The notes under the pieces were generated by a model that did not search any database, was not told where the DNA came from, and saw only the letters and a list, made by a program, of their open reading frames with translations. Shown in pieces: positions 16,428-24,433 of a DNA stretch of 39,921 nt. Position numbers and translations under genes: made by a program. The stretch comes from Anaerolineae bacterium. Its GTDB lineage: Bacteria; Chloroflexota; Anaerolineae; Aggregatilineales; Phototrophicaceae. The stretch spans positions 1 to 39,921 of the forward strand of contig JAIOHM010000219.1 in NCBI GenBank assembly GCA_019912965.1, written 5' to 3'. The first letter of the stretch is position 1. Every line of letters starts with the position of its first letter.

Positions 16428-17897
16428 TTAGTCTGCGCCAACCTCAACAGTGGCTTCCAGACCCAGTCCCTGTGCCACGCCTCGCCCATAGGCCGGATCA
16501 GCTTTGTAGAAATGGGCGATCTGCCGTTCCTGAATCTCGGTCGGGACACCTTGCATCGCGCCCACAATATTTTCGATCAACCGTGCCTGTGCATCTGCCG
16601 GCATCAAGCGGAACAGGTTGCCCGCCTGCGTATAATCGTCATTGCCATCGCGGTGGTTGTACCGTGCACCGTCACCATCGACCGGGAACGGGGGTTCGCT
16701 GTAAGCCGGATTTTGGGCAGGCCCGCCAAAACTGTTGGGTTCATAATTCGGTGCGCCGCCGTAATTCCCGTCGTGGCGCATAAAGCCGTCCCGCTGATAG
16801 GTATGAACCTCCGCCTGTGGTTTGTTCACGGGCAGGCTTTCATGATTCACGCCCAAACGGTAGCGGTGAGCATCCGTGTAGGCCATGATGCGCCCTTGCA
16901 GCATCTTATCTGGCGAGAAGCCAACGCCGGGAACGATGTGCGCCGGAGCAAACGCGGCCTGCTCCACTTCCGCGAAGTAATTTTCAGGATTACGGTTGAG
17001 TTCCATAATGCCAACTTCAATCAGCGGATACTCGCCCTGTGGCCAGACTTTAGTCAGGTCGAACGGATTATATTGGAAGGTTTCTGCTTGTGCTTCCGTC
17101 ATCACCTGAATGCAGAACCGCCATTTCGGATAATCGCCATGCTCGATGGCCTCGAACAGGTCTTGTGTCGCGTAATCTGCGTTCGAGCCTGCCAGTAGTT
17201 CCGCCGCCGAAGCCGAAAGATTCTGAATCCCCTGCATCGTCTTGAAGTGGAACTTCACCCACACCCGTTCATTCTGTGCATTGATGAGGCTGTAGGTGTG
17301 GCTGCCGAACCCATGCATAAAACGATAGCCGTCCGGTGTGCCCCGGTCACTGAACAGAATCGTTACCTGATGCAGCGACTCCGGCGATAGTGACCAGAAA
17401 TCCCACATCATCGTGGGTGATTTCAGGTTGGTCAACGGGTCACGCTTCTGGGTATGGATGAAATCCGGGAATTTAAGCGGGTCACGGATGAAGAAGATCG
17501 GTGTATTGTTACCGACTAAATCCCAGTTGCCTTCTTCCGTATAAAATTTGATGGCGAACCCGCGTGGGTCACGGGCGGTATCGGCGGAACCTTTTTCGCC
17601 GCCCACCGTCGAGAAGCGCAGGAACAAATCTGTTTGTTTGCCCACCGCGCTGAAGATGGCGGCTTTGCTATAGCGGGTGATGTCATTGGTTATGGTGAGC
17701 GTGCCGTAAGCACCAGCACCCTTTGCATGGACGACCCGTTCAGGAATGCGCTCCCGGTTGAAGTGCGCCAGTTTTTCCATCAGGTGGAAATCCTGAATCA
17801 AAACTGGCCCGCGCGCGCCTGCTGTGATCGAGTTCTGGTTATCTGCTACCGGAATGCCGGAAGCTGTTGTCAGAGTCTTGCGGTTGGTATCTGTCAT
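16428..17897 (-). CDS. katA: Monofunctional heme catalase
   Basis: A 489-residue clade 3-size (small-subunit) catalase that dismutates hydrogen peroxide to water and oxygen. ATG 17897 follows AAGGAG; an in-frame extension to 17975 is not supported. Visible signatures are the catalytic His57 in 'RVVHAKGAGAYG', 'FLRFSTVGGEKGSADTARDPRGFAIKFY', 'NNTPIFFIRD' with the distal Asn, and the proximal heme region 'RIMAYTDAHRYRLGVNH' with the Tyr ligand, all intact (segments quoted). It lies divergent from oxyR, separated by about 200 bp with an OxyR-type site at the oxyR end, so peroxide-inducible expression is likely. The symbol is by family analogy. Confidence 0.93.
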   Translation of the reverse strand: MTDTNRKTLTTASGIPVADNQNSITAGARGPVLIQDFHLMEKLAHFNRERIPERVVHAKGAGAYGTLTITNDITRYSKAAIFSAVGKQTDLFLRFSTVGGEKGSADTARDPRGFAIKFYTEEGNWDLVGNNTPIFFIRDPLKFPDFIHTQKRDPLTNLKSPTMMWDFWSLSPESLHQVTILFSDRGTPDGYRFMHGFGSHTYSLINAQNERVWVKFHFKTMQGIQNLSASAAELLAGSNADYATQDLFEAIEHGDYPKWRFCIQVMTEAQAETFQYNPFDLTKVWPQGEYPLIEVGIMELNRNPENYFAEVEQAAFAPAHIVPGVGFSPDKMLQGRIMAYTDAHRYRLGVNHESLPVNKPQAEVHTYQRDGFMRHDGNYGGAPNYEPNSFGGPAQNPAYSEPPFPVDGDGARYNHRDGNDDYTQAGNLFRLMPADAQARLIENIVGAMQGVPTEIQERQIAHFYKADPAYGRGVAQGLGLEATVEVGAD

Positions 17898-18065
17898 TGC
17901 TTTACGCTCCTTATGCTTCGGGAAACGAAACTGAGGTTGATGATAAGGCGGTTCACACATCACATCAAGAACCACCCGAATGGTTATAATCTATTCATTA
18001 AACCTATTGATTCTTGATTTTCGATTGCTTTTACCTATGATACTGCTTGGCATCATCCCTGTAAA

Positions 18066-18101
18066 ATATGAAATACCTATCGCAGGATAGGCAAAGGCTA
18101 T
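18066..18101 (+). promoter_or_regulatory. OxyR-type operator upstream of oxyR
   Basis: Four quarter-sites in register with the OxyR consensus: ATAT (18066-18069), N7, CTAT (18077-18080), N6, ATAG (18087-18090), N7, CTAT (18098-18101). The classical site is ATAG-N7-CTAT-N7-ATAG-N7-CTAT, so this is one base short in the middle and has one mismatch. It ends 3 bp before the oxyR start and fits autoregulation. Confidence 0.6.
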
Positions 18102-18104
18102 AAC

Positions 18105-19022
18105 TTGGAACTTCGACAGTTGGAGTATTTTGTCGCCGTGGTGGAAACCGGCAGTTTTAGCCTTGCGGCTGAACGCTGCAATGTGGCGCAGCCCTCTCTC
18201 AGTCAGCAGATTATCAAGCTGGAAAATGAAATCGGCCAGCAGTTATTTGACCGTTTAGGGCGCAGTATCATGCTCACCGAAGTGGGCAAAGTGCTTTACC
18301 CCCGTGCGCGCGGCATTTTATCCGATGTGCAGCAGGCACAATTTGCCGTCACCGAAGGCTATGCGCCGCAGGGCGGGCATGTCGCCGTTGGCATCATCCC
18401 TACCTTAAGCCCCTACCTCTTGCAGAATACCATTCGTCACTTCAAGCAACATTACCCGGATGCCAATCTGGTCATCCATGAAGATACCACTGATGTGCTG
18501 CTCGGAAAGCTGATGAACGCCGAACTGGATGTGTGTTACATCAGCCTGCCTGTAGATCGCCAGCAGATCACCACCGAGAAACTGTTTGTGGAACCCCTGT
18601 ATATCGCCATACACCATGACCATGATCTTGCGGTTGCCTCAACCATTTCCGCCGAACTGCTCAAAACCACCCCGTTCATCCAGTTGACCGATAAAAACTG
18701 CCTCAGCGACCAGCTAGAGGCATTTTGCTATGTCCAGAAAATTAACCCGCCGATTGTCTATCAGACATCCCAGATCGCCACAGCCCTCGAATTTGTCACA
18801 TTAGGCATGGGCATTTCGCTGGTTCCGGCCTGCGCGGCTGCTGCCTACCCCAACAAAGACATCAAATTCCTGAGCATCGCGGAAAATCCGCCTAGCCGGG
18901 CGATTGTCGCTGCCCGCCATCGTGCCCGCGCGGTATCGCTGCTCGACAGCGGCTTTACGGGTAGCCTTGTTCAGACGTGGGATGCGTTAGCCGCCAATAT
19001 CAGCCCTTCAAACCCGTCATGA
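18105..19022 (+). CDS. oxyR: OxyR, peroxide-sensing LysR-type regulator
   Basis: A 305-residue LysR-family protein, the same length as E. coli OxyR. The HTH is 'ELRQLEYFVAVVETGSFSLAAERCNVAQPSLSQQI' (in part) at residues 2-36. The ligand domain has the OxyR hallmark 'DKNCLSDQLEAFCYVQ', with Cys199 and Cys208 at exactly the E. coli positions that form the peroxide-induced disulphide. The start is TTG 18105 with AAAGG upstream; the protein then begins MELRQLEYF as in the family. It is divergent from catalase, and an OxyR-type site abuts its start codon. The last 23 bp overlap, on the other strand, the 3' end of a decayed permease gene. Confidence 0.93.
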   Translation: MELRQLEYFVAVVETGSFSLAAERCNVAQPSLSQQIIKLENEIGQQLFDRLGRSIMLTEVGKVLYPRARGILSDVQQAQFAVTEGYAPQGGHVAVGIIPTLSPYLLQNTIRHFKQHYPDANLVIHEDTTDVLLGKLMNAELDVCYISLPVDRQQITTEKLFVEPLYIAIHHDHDLAVASTISAELLKTTPFIQLTDKNCLSDQLEAFCYVQKINPPIVYQTSQIATALEFVTLGMGISLVPACAAAAYPNKDIKFLSIAENPPSRAIVAARHRARAVSLLDSGFTGSLVQTWDALAANISPSNPS

Positions 19023-19143
19023 CGATGGCCTTGGTGAAATACCGCTGCGTGAAAAAGAACAGAATCACAACCGGGATAACCATCGCTGTCGAAACCGCCA
19101 GTTGTAAATTCCAACTCACATCCACCACATCGGCCAATCCACC
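19000..19143 (-). pseudogene. 3' remnant of a sugar ABC transporter permease (UgpE/MalG type)
   Basis: Reading the minus strand down to a TGA at 19000-19002 gives about 47 codons ending 'VIPVVILFFFTQRYFTKAIVMTGLKG' (shown in part). This is the characteristic C-terminus of CUT1 family inner-membrane permeases; compare the intact permease at 37131, ending 'QRQLIGGISIEGLKG'. No start codon or upstream permease sequence is present. It joins out of frame to a binding-protein fragment, so most of the transporter has been deleted. It overlaps the oxyR 3' end. Confidence 0.75.
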
Positions 19144-19253
19144 GCCCACTGCTGGATGTTCTCAGGGTCGAAGCCTGAATCGTCCGGGTGACGCCCATTC
19201 GCATCTACCGTAAGCTGCTTACAGATTTCGACAAATGTATCCCGATCCCGGCC
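19134..19253 (-). pseudogene. Internal remnant of an ABC sugar-binding protein
   Basis: The minus strand encodes about 38 residues containing 'FVEICKQLTVDANGRHPDDS' and then 'GFDPENIQQW', a pattern typical of family 1 solute-binding proteins around their substrate-domain hinge. A stop codon lies upstream in this frame at 19263-19265. The frame runs into the permease remnant, with a shift in frame at the junction. It sits directly after the GH127 gene on the same strand, where a transporter gene would be expected. Confidence 0.6.
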
Positions 19254-19312
19254 CGAACACCTTCATCCTCAGCCGTTCCGCCCCATCCACCGAACGAAAC
19301 CGTTTCGTGGTT

Positions 19313-21250
19313 TTAGCGTTCCCGTACCCACACCAGCATTTCGCCCGGTTCACGGTTTGCCCAGAAGCAGTAAGGAATGGCTCTGAAACTGAAAGGAGTG
19401 GGTTCGTAATCCAGTTGGGATTGCGGTTGGTAAAGCCCTCCCGGCCACCTGGAAGGTTCTATCCGCACCGCATCGCCTTCAATAACGGCAATCCCGTTGA
19501 ATAAATCGGGGTCAAATTGGGCAGTCAGTTGGGCGGTACGCGGGATAGCAATATTCGCCAGATGTTTCCCGTTATCCACTTCCTCTAGACAGTAAATGAC
19601 CGGGCCGCGCTGGAGCGCGATGCAGCCAGCATCTTGCCGGATTTCCGGGTGGGGTGCGACGCGCTCAACGGGCATATCCAGCGAAAGCACCACTTCATCC
19701 CCGTTTGCCCATTCGCGCGCAAGGTTGGCGTAACCCCTGACCGGGTTGGCTTCCACAGCCTGACCATTCACTTCCAGACGGAAGTTATGGCACCAGCCCG
19801 GAATCCGCAGCGCCAGATTAAACCACGCCGGATGATTCACACCGACTTTGAATCGGATGTTACCATCCCAAGGATAATGAGTTTGTTGTTCGAGGCTAAC
19901 CGCCGTTCCGCCAAGTTGAAATTCTGCGTGATTCTGGTTGTATAAATGAACATACAGGGTATCAGCAGTAGTGGAGTAGAAGTATGAACCAATGCTGGCA
20001 ATCAACCGTGCCAGATTGGGTGGGCAGCAGGCGCAGTCGAACCATTCCGACCGTTGATAGTGGCGGTTTTCCACCACAATCCCGCTCCACCGCTCAAACG
20101 GATTCACGTTCGGATATGATGCCAGCGGATTAGCATAGAAAAAGTGGCTGCCCTCGAACGAAACACCGCTGACGAATCCGTTGTACAGCGCCCGCTCCAT
20201 CACATCAATATATTTACTGTCCGGGTCAATGTTGAACATCCGCTGTGCCCAGAACACCAGTGCAATCGCCGCGCACGTTTCGGCATAAGCTGTTTCATTC
20301 GGCATATCATACGGAAATGTGAAGCCCTCGTTGGCGTGTGCTGGCCCAAGCCCGCCCGTGATATACATCTGGTGTTGAGTCAGGTCATCCCATAATGCCC
20401 GCGATACATCCCGTAACACCGGATCGCCCGTTTCCGCGACAATATCCGCCACCCCGGAATACAGATAAGCTGCCCGAACCGAATGCCCGACCGCGCTGGT
20501 TTGCTCCCGAATCGGCACATGGGCCTGGCAATAACGATACGTTTTTGCCCAGAAATTACGGGGGTCATCGCCGCGTTCGATGGTTTCAATATCGAAGTAA
20601 TGCGGTGCTTGCCCGCGTTCATCCACAAAATATTTGGAAAGATTCAGGTAGCGTTGTTCACCAGTGACACGATACAGCTTGACCAGTGCCAGTTCGATTT
20701 CAGGATGACCACAGTAGCCGCGTTTTTGTCCTTCGTTCGGCCCAAATAGGGTGTCAATGTAATCAACATAGCGGCACAACACATCCAGCAGCTTGCGTTT
20801 GCCCGTCCCTTGATAATAAGCAATCGCCCCTTCGATCAAATGCCCCGCATCGTAAAGCTCATGCCAGTCGCGCAGATTTTTCCATTTATGTTGTGGCTCA
20901 ACCGCCGTGAAAAAGATATTCAGATAGCCATCCGGCTGCTGTGCCTTCTCAATCAGATCAATAACCGCATCCGCCTGTGCTTCCAGTTCCGGGTCTGGGT
21001 GGGTCGCCAGGCTGTAACCCACCGCCTCTACCCATTTGCCGAAATCCGAGTCCCAAAAAATATGCGGTTTGGGTTGTCCCGGTTGCCAATCCAGCTTCCA
21101 CGCGTCCAGCCGTCCGGTTATTTTCATCTGATGATAAATAGCCGGGATTGTCCGGTCACGATTGGTCGTCTGCCGTTCACCCCAGAATCCGCTGTCGATG
21201 GTCACATTTTTTAAGGAGACTGATTCAAGTGGTTGGCCGTCGTTTAGCAA
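19313..21250 (-). CDS. GH127 beta-L-arabinofuranosidase
   Basis: A 645-residue glycoside hydrolase of family 127, close in length to HypBA1 of Bifidobacterium. It removes beta-L-arabinofuranose from arabino-oligosaccharides or hydroxyproline-linked arabinans. The zinc-thiolate active site is complete: Glu324 and Cys326 in 'YAETCAA', and Cys408/Cys409 in 'CACCPPN', matching Glu338, Cys340, Cys417 and Cys418 of HypBA1. N-terminal 'VTIDSGFWGERQ' and 'QPDGYLNIFF' are also typical. There is no signal peptide, so it is cytoplasmic. The start is TTG 21250 at good spacing behind GAGGGAGAG. Transporter debris follows it. An inverted repeat AGAAAAT-N13-ATTTTCT at 21275-21301 upstream may be an operator. 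Confidence 0.9.
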   Translation of the reverse strand: MLNDGQPLESVSLKNVTIDSGFWGERQTTNRDRTIPAIYHQMKITGRLDAWKLDWQPGQPKPHIFWDSDFGKWVEAVGYSLATHPDPELEAQADAVIDLIEKAQQPDGYLNIFFTAVEPQHKWKNLRDWHELYDAGHLIEGAIAYYQGTGKRKLLDVLCRYVDYIDTLFGPNEGQKRGYCGHPEIELALVKLYRVTGEQRYLNLSKYFVDERGQAPHYFDIETIERGDDPRNFWAKTYRYCQAHVPIREQTSAVGHSVRAAYLYSGVADIVAETGDPVLRDVSRALWDDLTQHQMYITGGLGPAHANEGFTFPYDMPNETAYAETCAAIALVFWAQRMFNIDPDSKYIDVMERALYNGFVSGVSFEGSHFFYANPLASYPNVNPFERWSGIVVENRHYQRSEWFDCACCPPNLARLIASIGSYFYSTTADTLYVHLYNQNHAEFQLGGTAVSLEQQTHYPWDGNIRFKVGVNHPAWFNLALRIPGWCHNFRLEVNGQAVEANPVRGYANLAREWANGDEVVLSLDMPVERVAPHPEIRQDAGCIALQRGPVIYCLEEVDNGKHLANIAIPRTAQLTAQFDPDLFNGIAVIEGDAVRIEPSRWPGGLYQPQSQLDYEPTPFSFRAIPYCFWANREPGEMLVWVRER

Positions 21251-21383
21251 AATAAAACTCTCCCTCAGACAATGAGAAAATATTTCAGAATCAGATTTTC
21301 TACTGTAGCTTGGGATGTGGGTTATTGAACAGACCCCAATTCCCTACAACAGGAAGATGATTCCGACTTTTTGGTAACTTAAA

Positions 21384-21554
21384 ATGGATACCCTTTATTT
21401 AAAAACCTACTGTCCCATAAAGGCCCAGAATGCGGGCTTGTTTATTTCGCACGGCACGGCTATGCACCCCACCTGTGTCATCACCTCGCACGAACTCATT
21501 TTCGTAAAGCAGGGCGAACTGGATATGTGGGAAGCCGAAGGTATCACCCTGTAG
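21384..21554 (+). pseudogene. Truncated AraC-family regulator (sensor-domain fragment)
   Basis: An open frame from ATG 21384 to TAG 21552-21554 encodes 56 residues including 'GLFISHGTAMHPTCVITSHE' and 'LIFVKQGELDMWEAEG'. This is the start of an AraC-type cupin sensor domain. The rest of the sensor and both HTH motifs are missing; the converging DUF2785 gene ends only 9 bp later. There is no convincing ribosome site. It is probably the remains of the regulator of the adjoining GH127 gene, whose divergent position it occupies. Confidence 0.6.
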
Positions 21555-21562
21555 CCATTGTG

Positions 21563-22390
21563 TCATGTGTCCAGCAACCGATTTAAACACAGGCTCAAAG
21601 CATGTTTAAGGGGCGTCGGCCATTCGCTCTCGCAGCAGCGGAAATAACAGGCCTGCAAAAAATGTTTGACATTGATAAACCGTGCATAACCTGTGGGTAG
21701 TTCGCGGTTTTCAGCCTCATCCGCAATACTTTCGATCCATGCTGCCCAGAATTCCATCGACAGCATCTCACGCGAGAGGATGCTGTCGATAACCTCCACT
21801 AACCGTTCTTCTTCCGCATGGGTATAAACCGTCGTATTAGTCACCGCACCCTGAACAGCCGAAAGAATCGCTTTCAGATCAGCTTCATCCATAACCGCAG
21901 CCAGCGCGAATTCATTCAAAGCATCAGCCGCATGAGCAGTCGCATGCGCCCAACCTTTCCCCGGCACGAAACCACGCCTGTCTTGCTCTTGAGCCATGTA
22001 ATGCAGAAGACGTGTTTTACCCTCTCGAATCGTCTCATCGCTCAAAAATGGCGCGTCCCGGTGACGAATTAAAAGCAGCGGGATGACTAACGCAGAGAAC
22101 GAACGTTTGAATACACCGTCACTTTCTGCTTCATCAATTCGGTACAACAGATGATCGTCGCCGAAACAGATTTGCCAGACATGCTGTAATTCATCCGGCG
22201 TAAATACCGGATTGAACTCAATCCAGCGCACCAGCGTTCCATAGATTAACGTGTCGCGCAGCTCGCTGTCGGTGCTGCCAATATGGTCGAGCATCGCCTG
22301 CACGAGAGTGAAAGGCTGCACCCCTTCGGGCACACCAAAATCATGCTCACGAATCTGTTGTAATGCTGTTTTAAGTGCCGTTGCATCCAT
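21563..22390 (-). CDS. DUF2785 domain-containing protein
   Basis: A 275-residue helical protein that fits DUF2785 over its whole length. The hallmark is 'GWAHATAHAADALNEFALA' (about residues 144-162), preceded by 'SFSALVIPLLLIRHRDAPFL' and followed by 'EFWAAWIESIADEAE'. No catalytic function is established for the family. ATG 22390 follows AAGGGG. It lies between the AraC remnant and the left inverted-repeat arm and has no clear link to arabinose use. Confidence 0.88.
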   Translation of the reverse strand: MDATALKTALQQIREHDFGVPEGVQPFTLVQAMLDHIGSTDSELRDTLIYGTLVRWIEFNPVFTPDELQHVWQICFGDDHLLYRIDEAESDGVFKRSFSALVIPLLLIRHRDAPFLSDETIREGKTRLLHYMAQEQDRRGFVPGKGWAHATAHAADALNEFALAAVMDEADLKAILSAVQGAVTNTTVYTHAEEERLVEVIDSILSREMLSMEFWAAWIESIADEAENRELPTGYARFINVKHFLQACYFRCCESEWPTPLKHALSLCLNRLLDT

Positions 22391-22528
22391 AGTAACCCCT
22401 TCTGAGCCAAATTGTCAGTATAGCAGGTCACCCAATCGGGAACATAGGCCTGCTCCAGCTAAAAGGGTTTATCCCTATGGAACAAGCACCTTGTCAAATA
22501 GGCAGCCTTTGGTGAATATACATTTTTA

Positions 22529-22860
22529 CCCATACATTTGTTTTCCGTTTACCCACCCAACCATTCCCCAACTGCTGCATAACCTTTTCCCGTTTACCCT
22601 CGCCTCCAAAGTTAGCCCCAACCCGCCCCAAAACGTACCAAATGGATTACCAAATGATCACCCTTTCCCGCCCAAAATCCTTTATCCTGAGTATTGGAGC
22701 TTTTGTCTTTGCTGATGGCTAACCGCTACTTGGCGGCGAACCAAACGGGGACAAACATCCCCTGACCGTGAGGTGAATTTTACTGTGAACTGATAACTGA
22801 TAACTATTCAGCAAGTATTGCAGCAGCAGGCACATCCCGCATCGCCGCAATACTTTTGTC
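22529..22860. repeat. Long inverted repeat, left arm (core)
   Basis: The reverse complement of this stretch matches 29241-29584 along its length with short indels. In the best block (22621-22680 against 29434-29493) only 2 of 60 columns differ. A weaker, more rearranged similarity continues inward to about 23065, including a CGA trinucleotide run at 22876-22896 and AACTGNN heptamers. No coding sequence is seen in the gene-free stretch 22391-23182; the ORFs there are repeat translations. No transposase, terminal motif or target duplication was found at the outer edge. Confidence 0.9.
22788..22808. repeat. Heptanucleotide tandem repeat (AACTGAT)
   Basis: Three units in a row: AACTGAT, AACTGAT, AACTATT. 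It lies inside the left inverted-repeat arm. The same class recurs at 23045-23065 (AACTGTC, AACTGCT, AACTGAC). Confidence 0.75.
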
Positions 22861-23044
22861 CGACAAACCCATTCCGACAACGACGACGACGACGACAATC
22901 CCATACCAAAGAGTCGCAAAATGCACAAAATCCCATTTTGAAATTGAAGAATTTGCAGAATCTTGCGAATCATTTGCGCGCAAACACCATTTCGCAATCG
23001 CAATCGCCGCAAACAACGCCCGCATTTGCTGAAAGCTAAAGGCT

Positions 23045-23065
23045 AACTGTCAACTGCTAACTGAC
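23045..23065. repeat. Heptanucleotide tandem repeat (AACTGNN)
   Basis: Three 7-bp units with a constant AACTG and varying last two bases, at the inner end of the left arm, just before the promoter of the LacI-family gene. Confidence 0.65.
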
Positions 23066-23077
23066 CAAGTCTAACCG

Positions 23078-23106
23078 TTGAGCAGGTATCTATACGCAGC
23101 TATAAT
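23078..23106 (+). promoter_or_regulatory. Sigma-70-type promoter for the arabinose-cassette LacI regulator
   Basis: TTGAGC (23078-23083), 17-bp spacer, TATAAT (23101-23106), 77 bp before the start codon of the regulator gene and immediately inside the left repeat arm. Confidence 0.6.
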
Positions 23107-23182
23107 CCACTGCGGTATCTGTCAGATATTTATAAGTAATTATTTCGGTCTTCGGGATTACGAGTGAGGCACAGAGGGAATA

Positions 23183-24217
23183 ATGAACAAGAAGTCTTTG
23201 ACCAAACTCAGACCACCAACGATGTATGATGTTGCCAAGCTGGCTGGCGTTTCCCAACCGACTGTGTCGCGCGTACTGAACCAGAATGACACAACCGTTC
23301 AGATCAGTGATGACACTCGCCAGCGAGTGCTGGACGCGGTAGAAAGACTCGGTTACCGTCCCAATGTGATCGCCCGCAGCCTGCGCACCCAGCGCAGCCA
23401 GATGATTGCCCTCCTGATTGCGGATATTTCCAATGGCTTTTATCACCCGATGACACGCGCTATTCAGGATGTGGCGCGTCGTCATGATTACGAAGTATTG
23501 ATCTCTAACAGCGATCATCTCTACCAGAACGAAAAACACTTCTGCGAAGTCGTTTCACGCCGTTCCATGGATGGGGTGATTATGGTGCCCATTCATCTCA
23601 CATCCGAAGACATTGGTCATTTTATCGCCGAAACCAACATGCCAACAGCGCTGCTGGCTGACCATATCAACCACCCGGACATTGATAATGTGTATGTGAA
23701 TGATGAGCGTGCCACCTATGAAGCCATTAGCTGGATGATTGAGGAACGCGGCTATACACACATTGGTTATATTGGGGTCGGTGACGATTTTCCCCCCGGC
23801 CCGCGGCGTTTCAAGGGTTTCATGCAGGCAATGGGTGAGCATAACCTGGCAGCCGATCTTCGTTTCATGTTCAATGGTGATTTCACGCGCGAAAGCGGTG
23901 TTGAAATTGCTCACAGGCTGCTTCAGGTTGGCGATCTGCCGCGTGCCCTGTTTGTTGTCAATGATTTGATGGCGATTGGAGTCATCCTGACATTGCAGGA
24001 AGCGGGTTATCGTGTGCCGGAAGATATTGCCATCATGGGGTTTGACAATATTCCGGAAGCCACCATAGTCCGTCCAACGCTGACCACCATTGCCCAGGAC
24101 CCCCGCGATCTGGGACTGAAGCTGGCTGAATCCCTTTTCAGCCGGATTGAAAATCCCACACTTCCATCTCGTATTGTCGAAGGCTCCTATCAAATAATAA
24201 TACGTAACTCCGCCTGA
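23183..24217 (+). CDS. LacI-family transcriptional regulator of the arabinose cassette
   Basis: A 344-residue LacI/GalR-type regulator of normal length. The HTH and hinge are 'MYDVAKLAGVSQPTVSRVLNQ' and 'RVLDAVERLGYRPNVIARSLRT' (residues about 14-71). The periplasmic-binding-protein-like core includes 'MIALLIADISNGFYHPMTRAI', 'GYTHIGYIGVGDDFPPGPRR' and 'PRALFVVNDLMAIGVILTLQE' (segments). ATG 23183 follows AGAGGG. It heads a cluster of two GH51 genes and a GH27 gene on the same strand, so arabinose or an arabino-oligosaccharide is the probable effector; this is inferred from context. It is paralogous in type, not close in sequence, to the regulator at 33983. Confidence 0.9.
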   Translation: MNKKSLTKLRPPTMYDVAKLAGVSQPTVSRVLNQNDTTVQISDDTRQRVLDAVERLGYRPNVIARSLRTQRSQMIALLIADISNGFYHPMTRAIQDVARRHDYEVLISNSDHLYQNEKHFCEVVSRRSMDGVIMVPIHLTSEDIGHFIAETNMPTALLADHINHPDIDNVYVNDERATYEAISWMIEERGYTHIGYIGVGDDFPPGPRRFKGFMQAMGEHNLAADLRFMFNGDFTRESGVEIAHRLLQVGDLPRALFVVNDLMAIGVILTLQEAGYRVPEDIAIMGFDNIPEATIVRPTLTTIAQDPRDLGLKLAESLFSRIENPTLPSRIVEGSYQIIIRNSA

Positions 24218-24356
24218 TAATTTCCACTCTTCCTAAAACTTCTCTTTAACAATAAGGCGAGTAACCGCCATTCTCGTTCTCAAATTGTGCGCCATACTGC
24301 TCGCAATCCCGATTGTCCCAGCTCCATATTGATATGCGGTTATACCCAATCATTTG

Positions 24357-24385
24357 TTGACAACCTCTAATCTGAAAGTTAGAAT
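24357..24385 (+). promoter_or_regulatory. Sigma-70-type promoter for the first GH51 gene
   Basis: TTGACA (24357-24362), 17-bp spacer, TAGAAT (24380-24385), 49 bp before the TTG start. It indicates that the enzyme genes have their own promoter separate from the regulator gene. Confidence 0.7.
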
Positions 24386-24407
24386 ACGAATAACTGTATA
24401 CGTATTC
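24382..24407 (+). promoter_or_regulatory. Inverted repeat overlapping the -10 box, operator candidate
   Basis: GAATACG (24382-24388), N12, CGTATTC (24401-24407). It overlaps the -10 box and the expected transcription start. A second reading is a LacI-type CG-centred half-palindrome around 24401/24402. Either way it is well placed for repression by the upstream LacI-family protein. Confidence 0.45.
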
Positions 24408-24433
24408 ATTACTAAATTAGATCAATCCACTTC

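Noticed and set aside
22876..22896. The CGA trinucleotide run as a CRISPR-like array
   Set aside because: It is a simple microsatellite without spacers.
22719..23039. Open frames on both strands in the left repeat region (73-97 codons)
   Set aside because: The sequence consists of heptamer and CGA repeats and is not conserved as protein in the partner arm.
23555..24193. A 212-codon minus-strand frame inside the first LacI gene
   Set aside because: It is a shadow of the LacI-family regulator; no recognisable domain.
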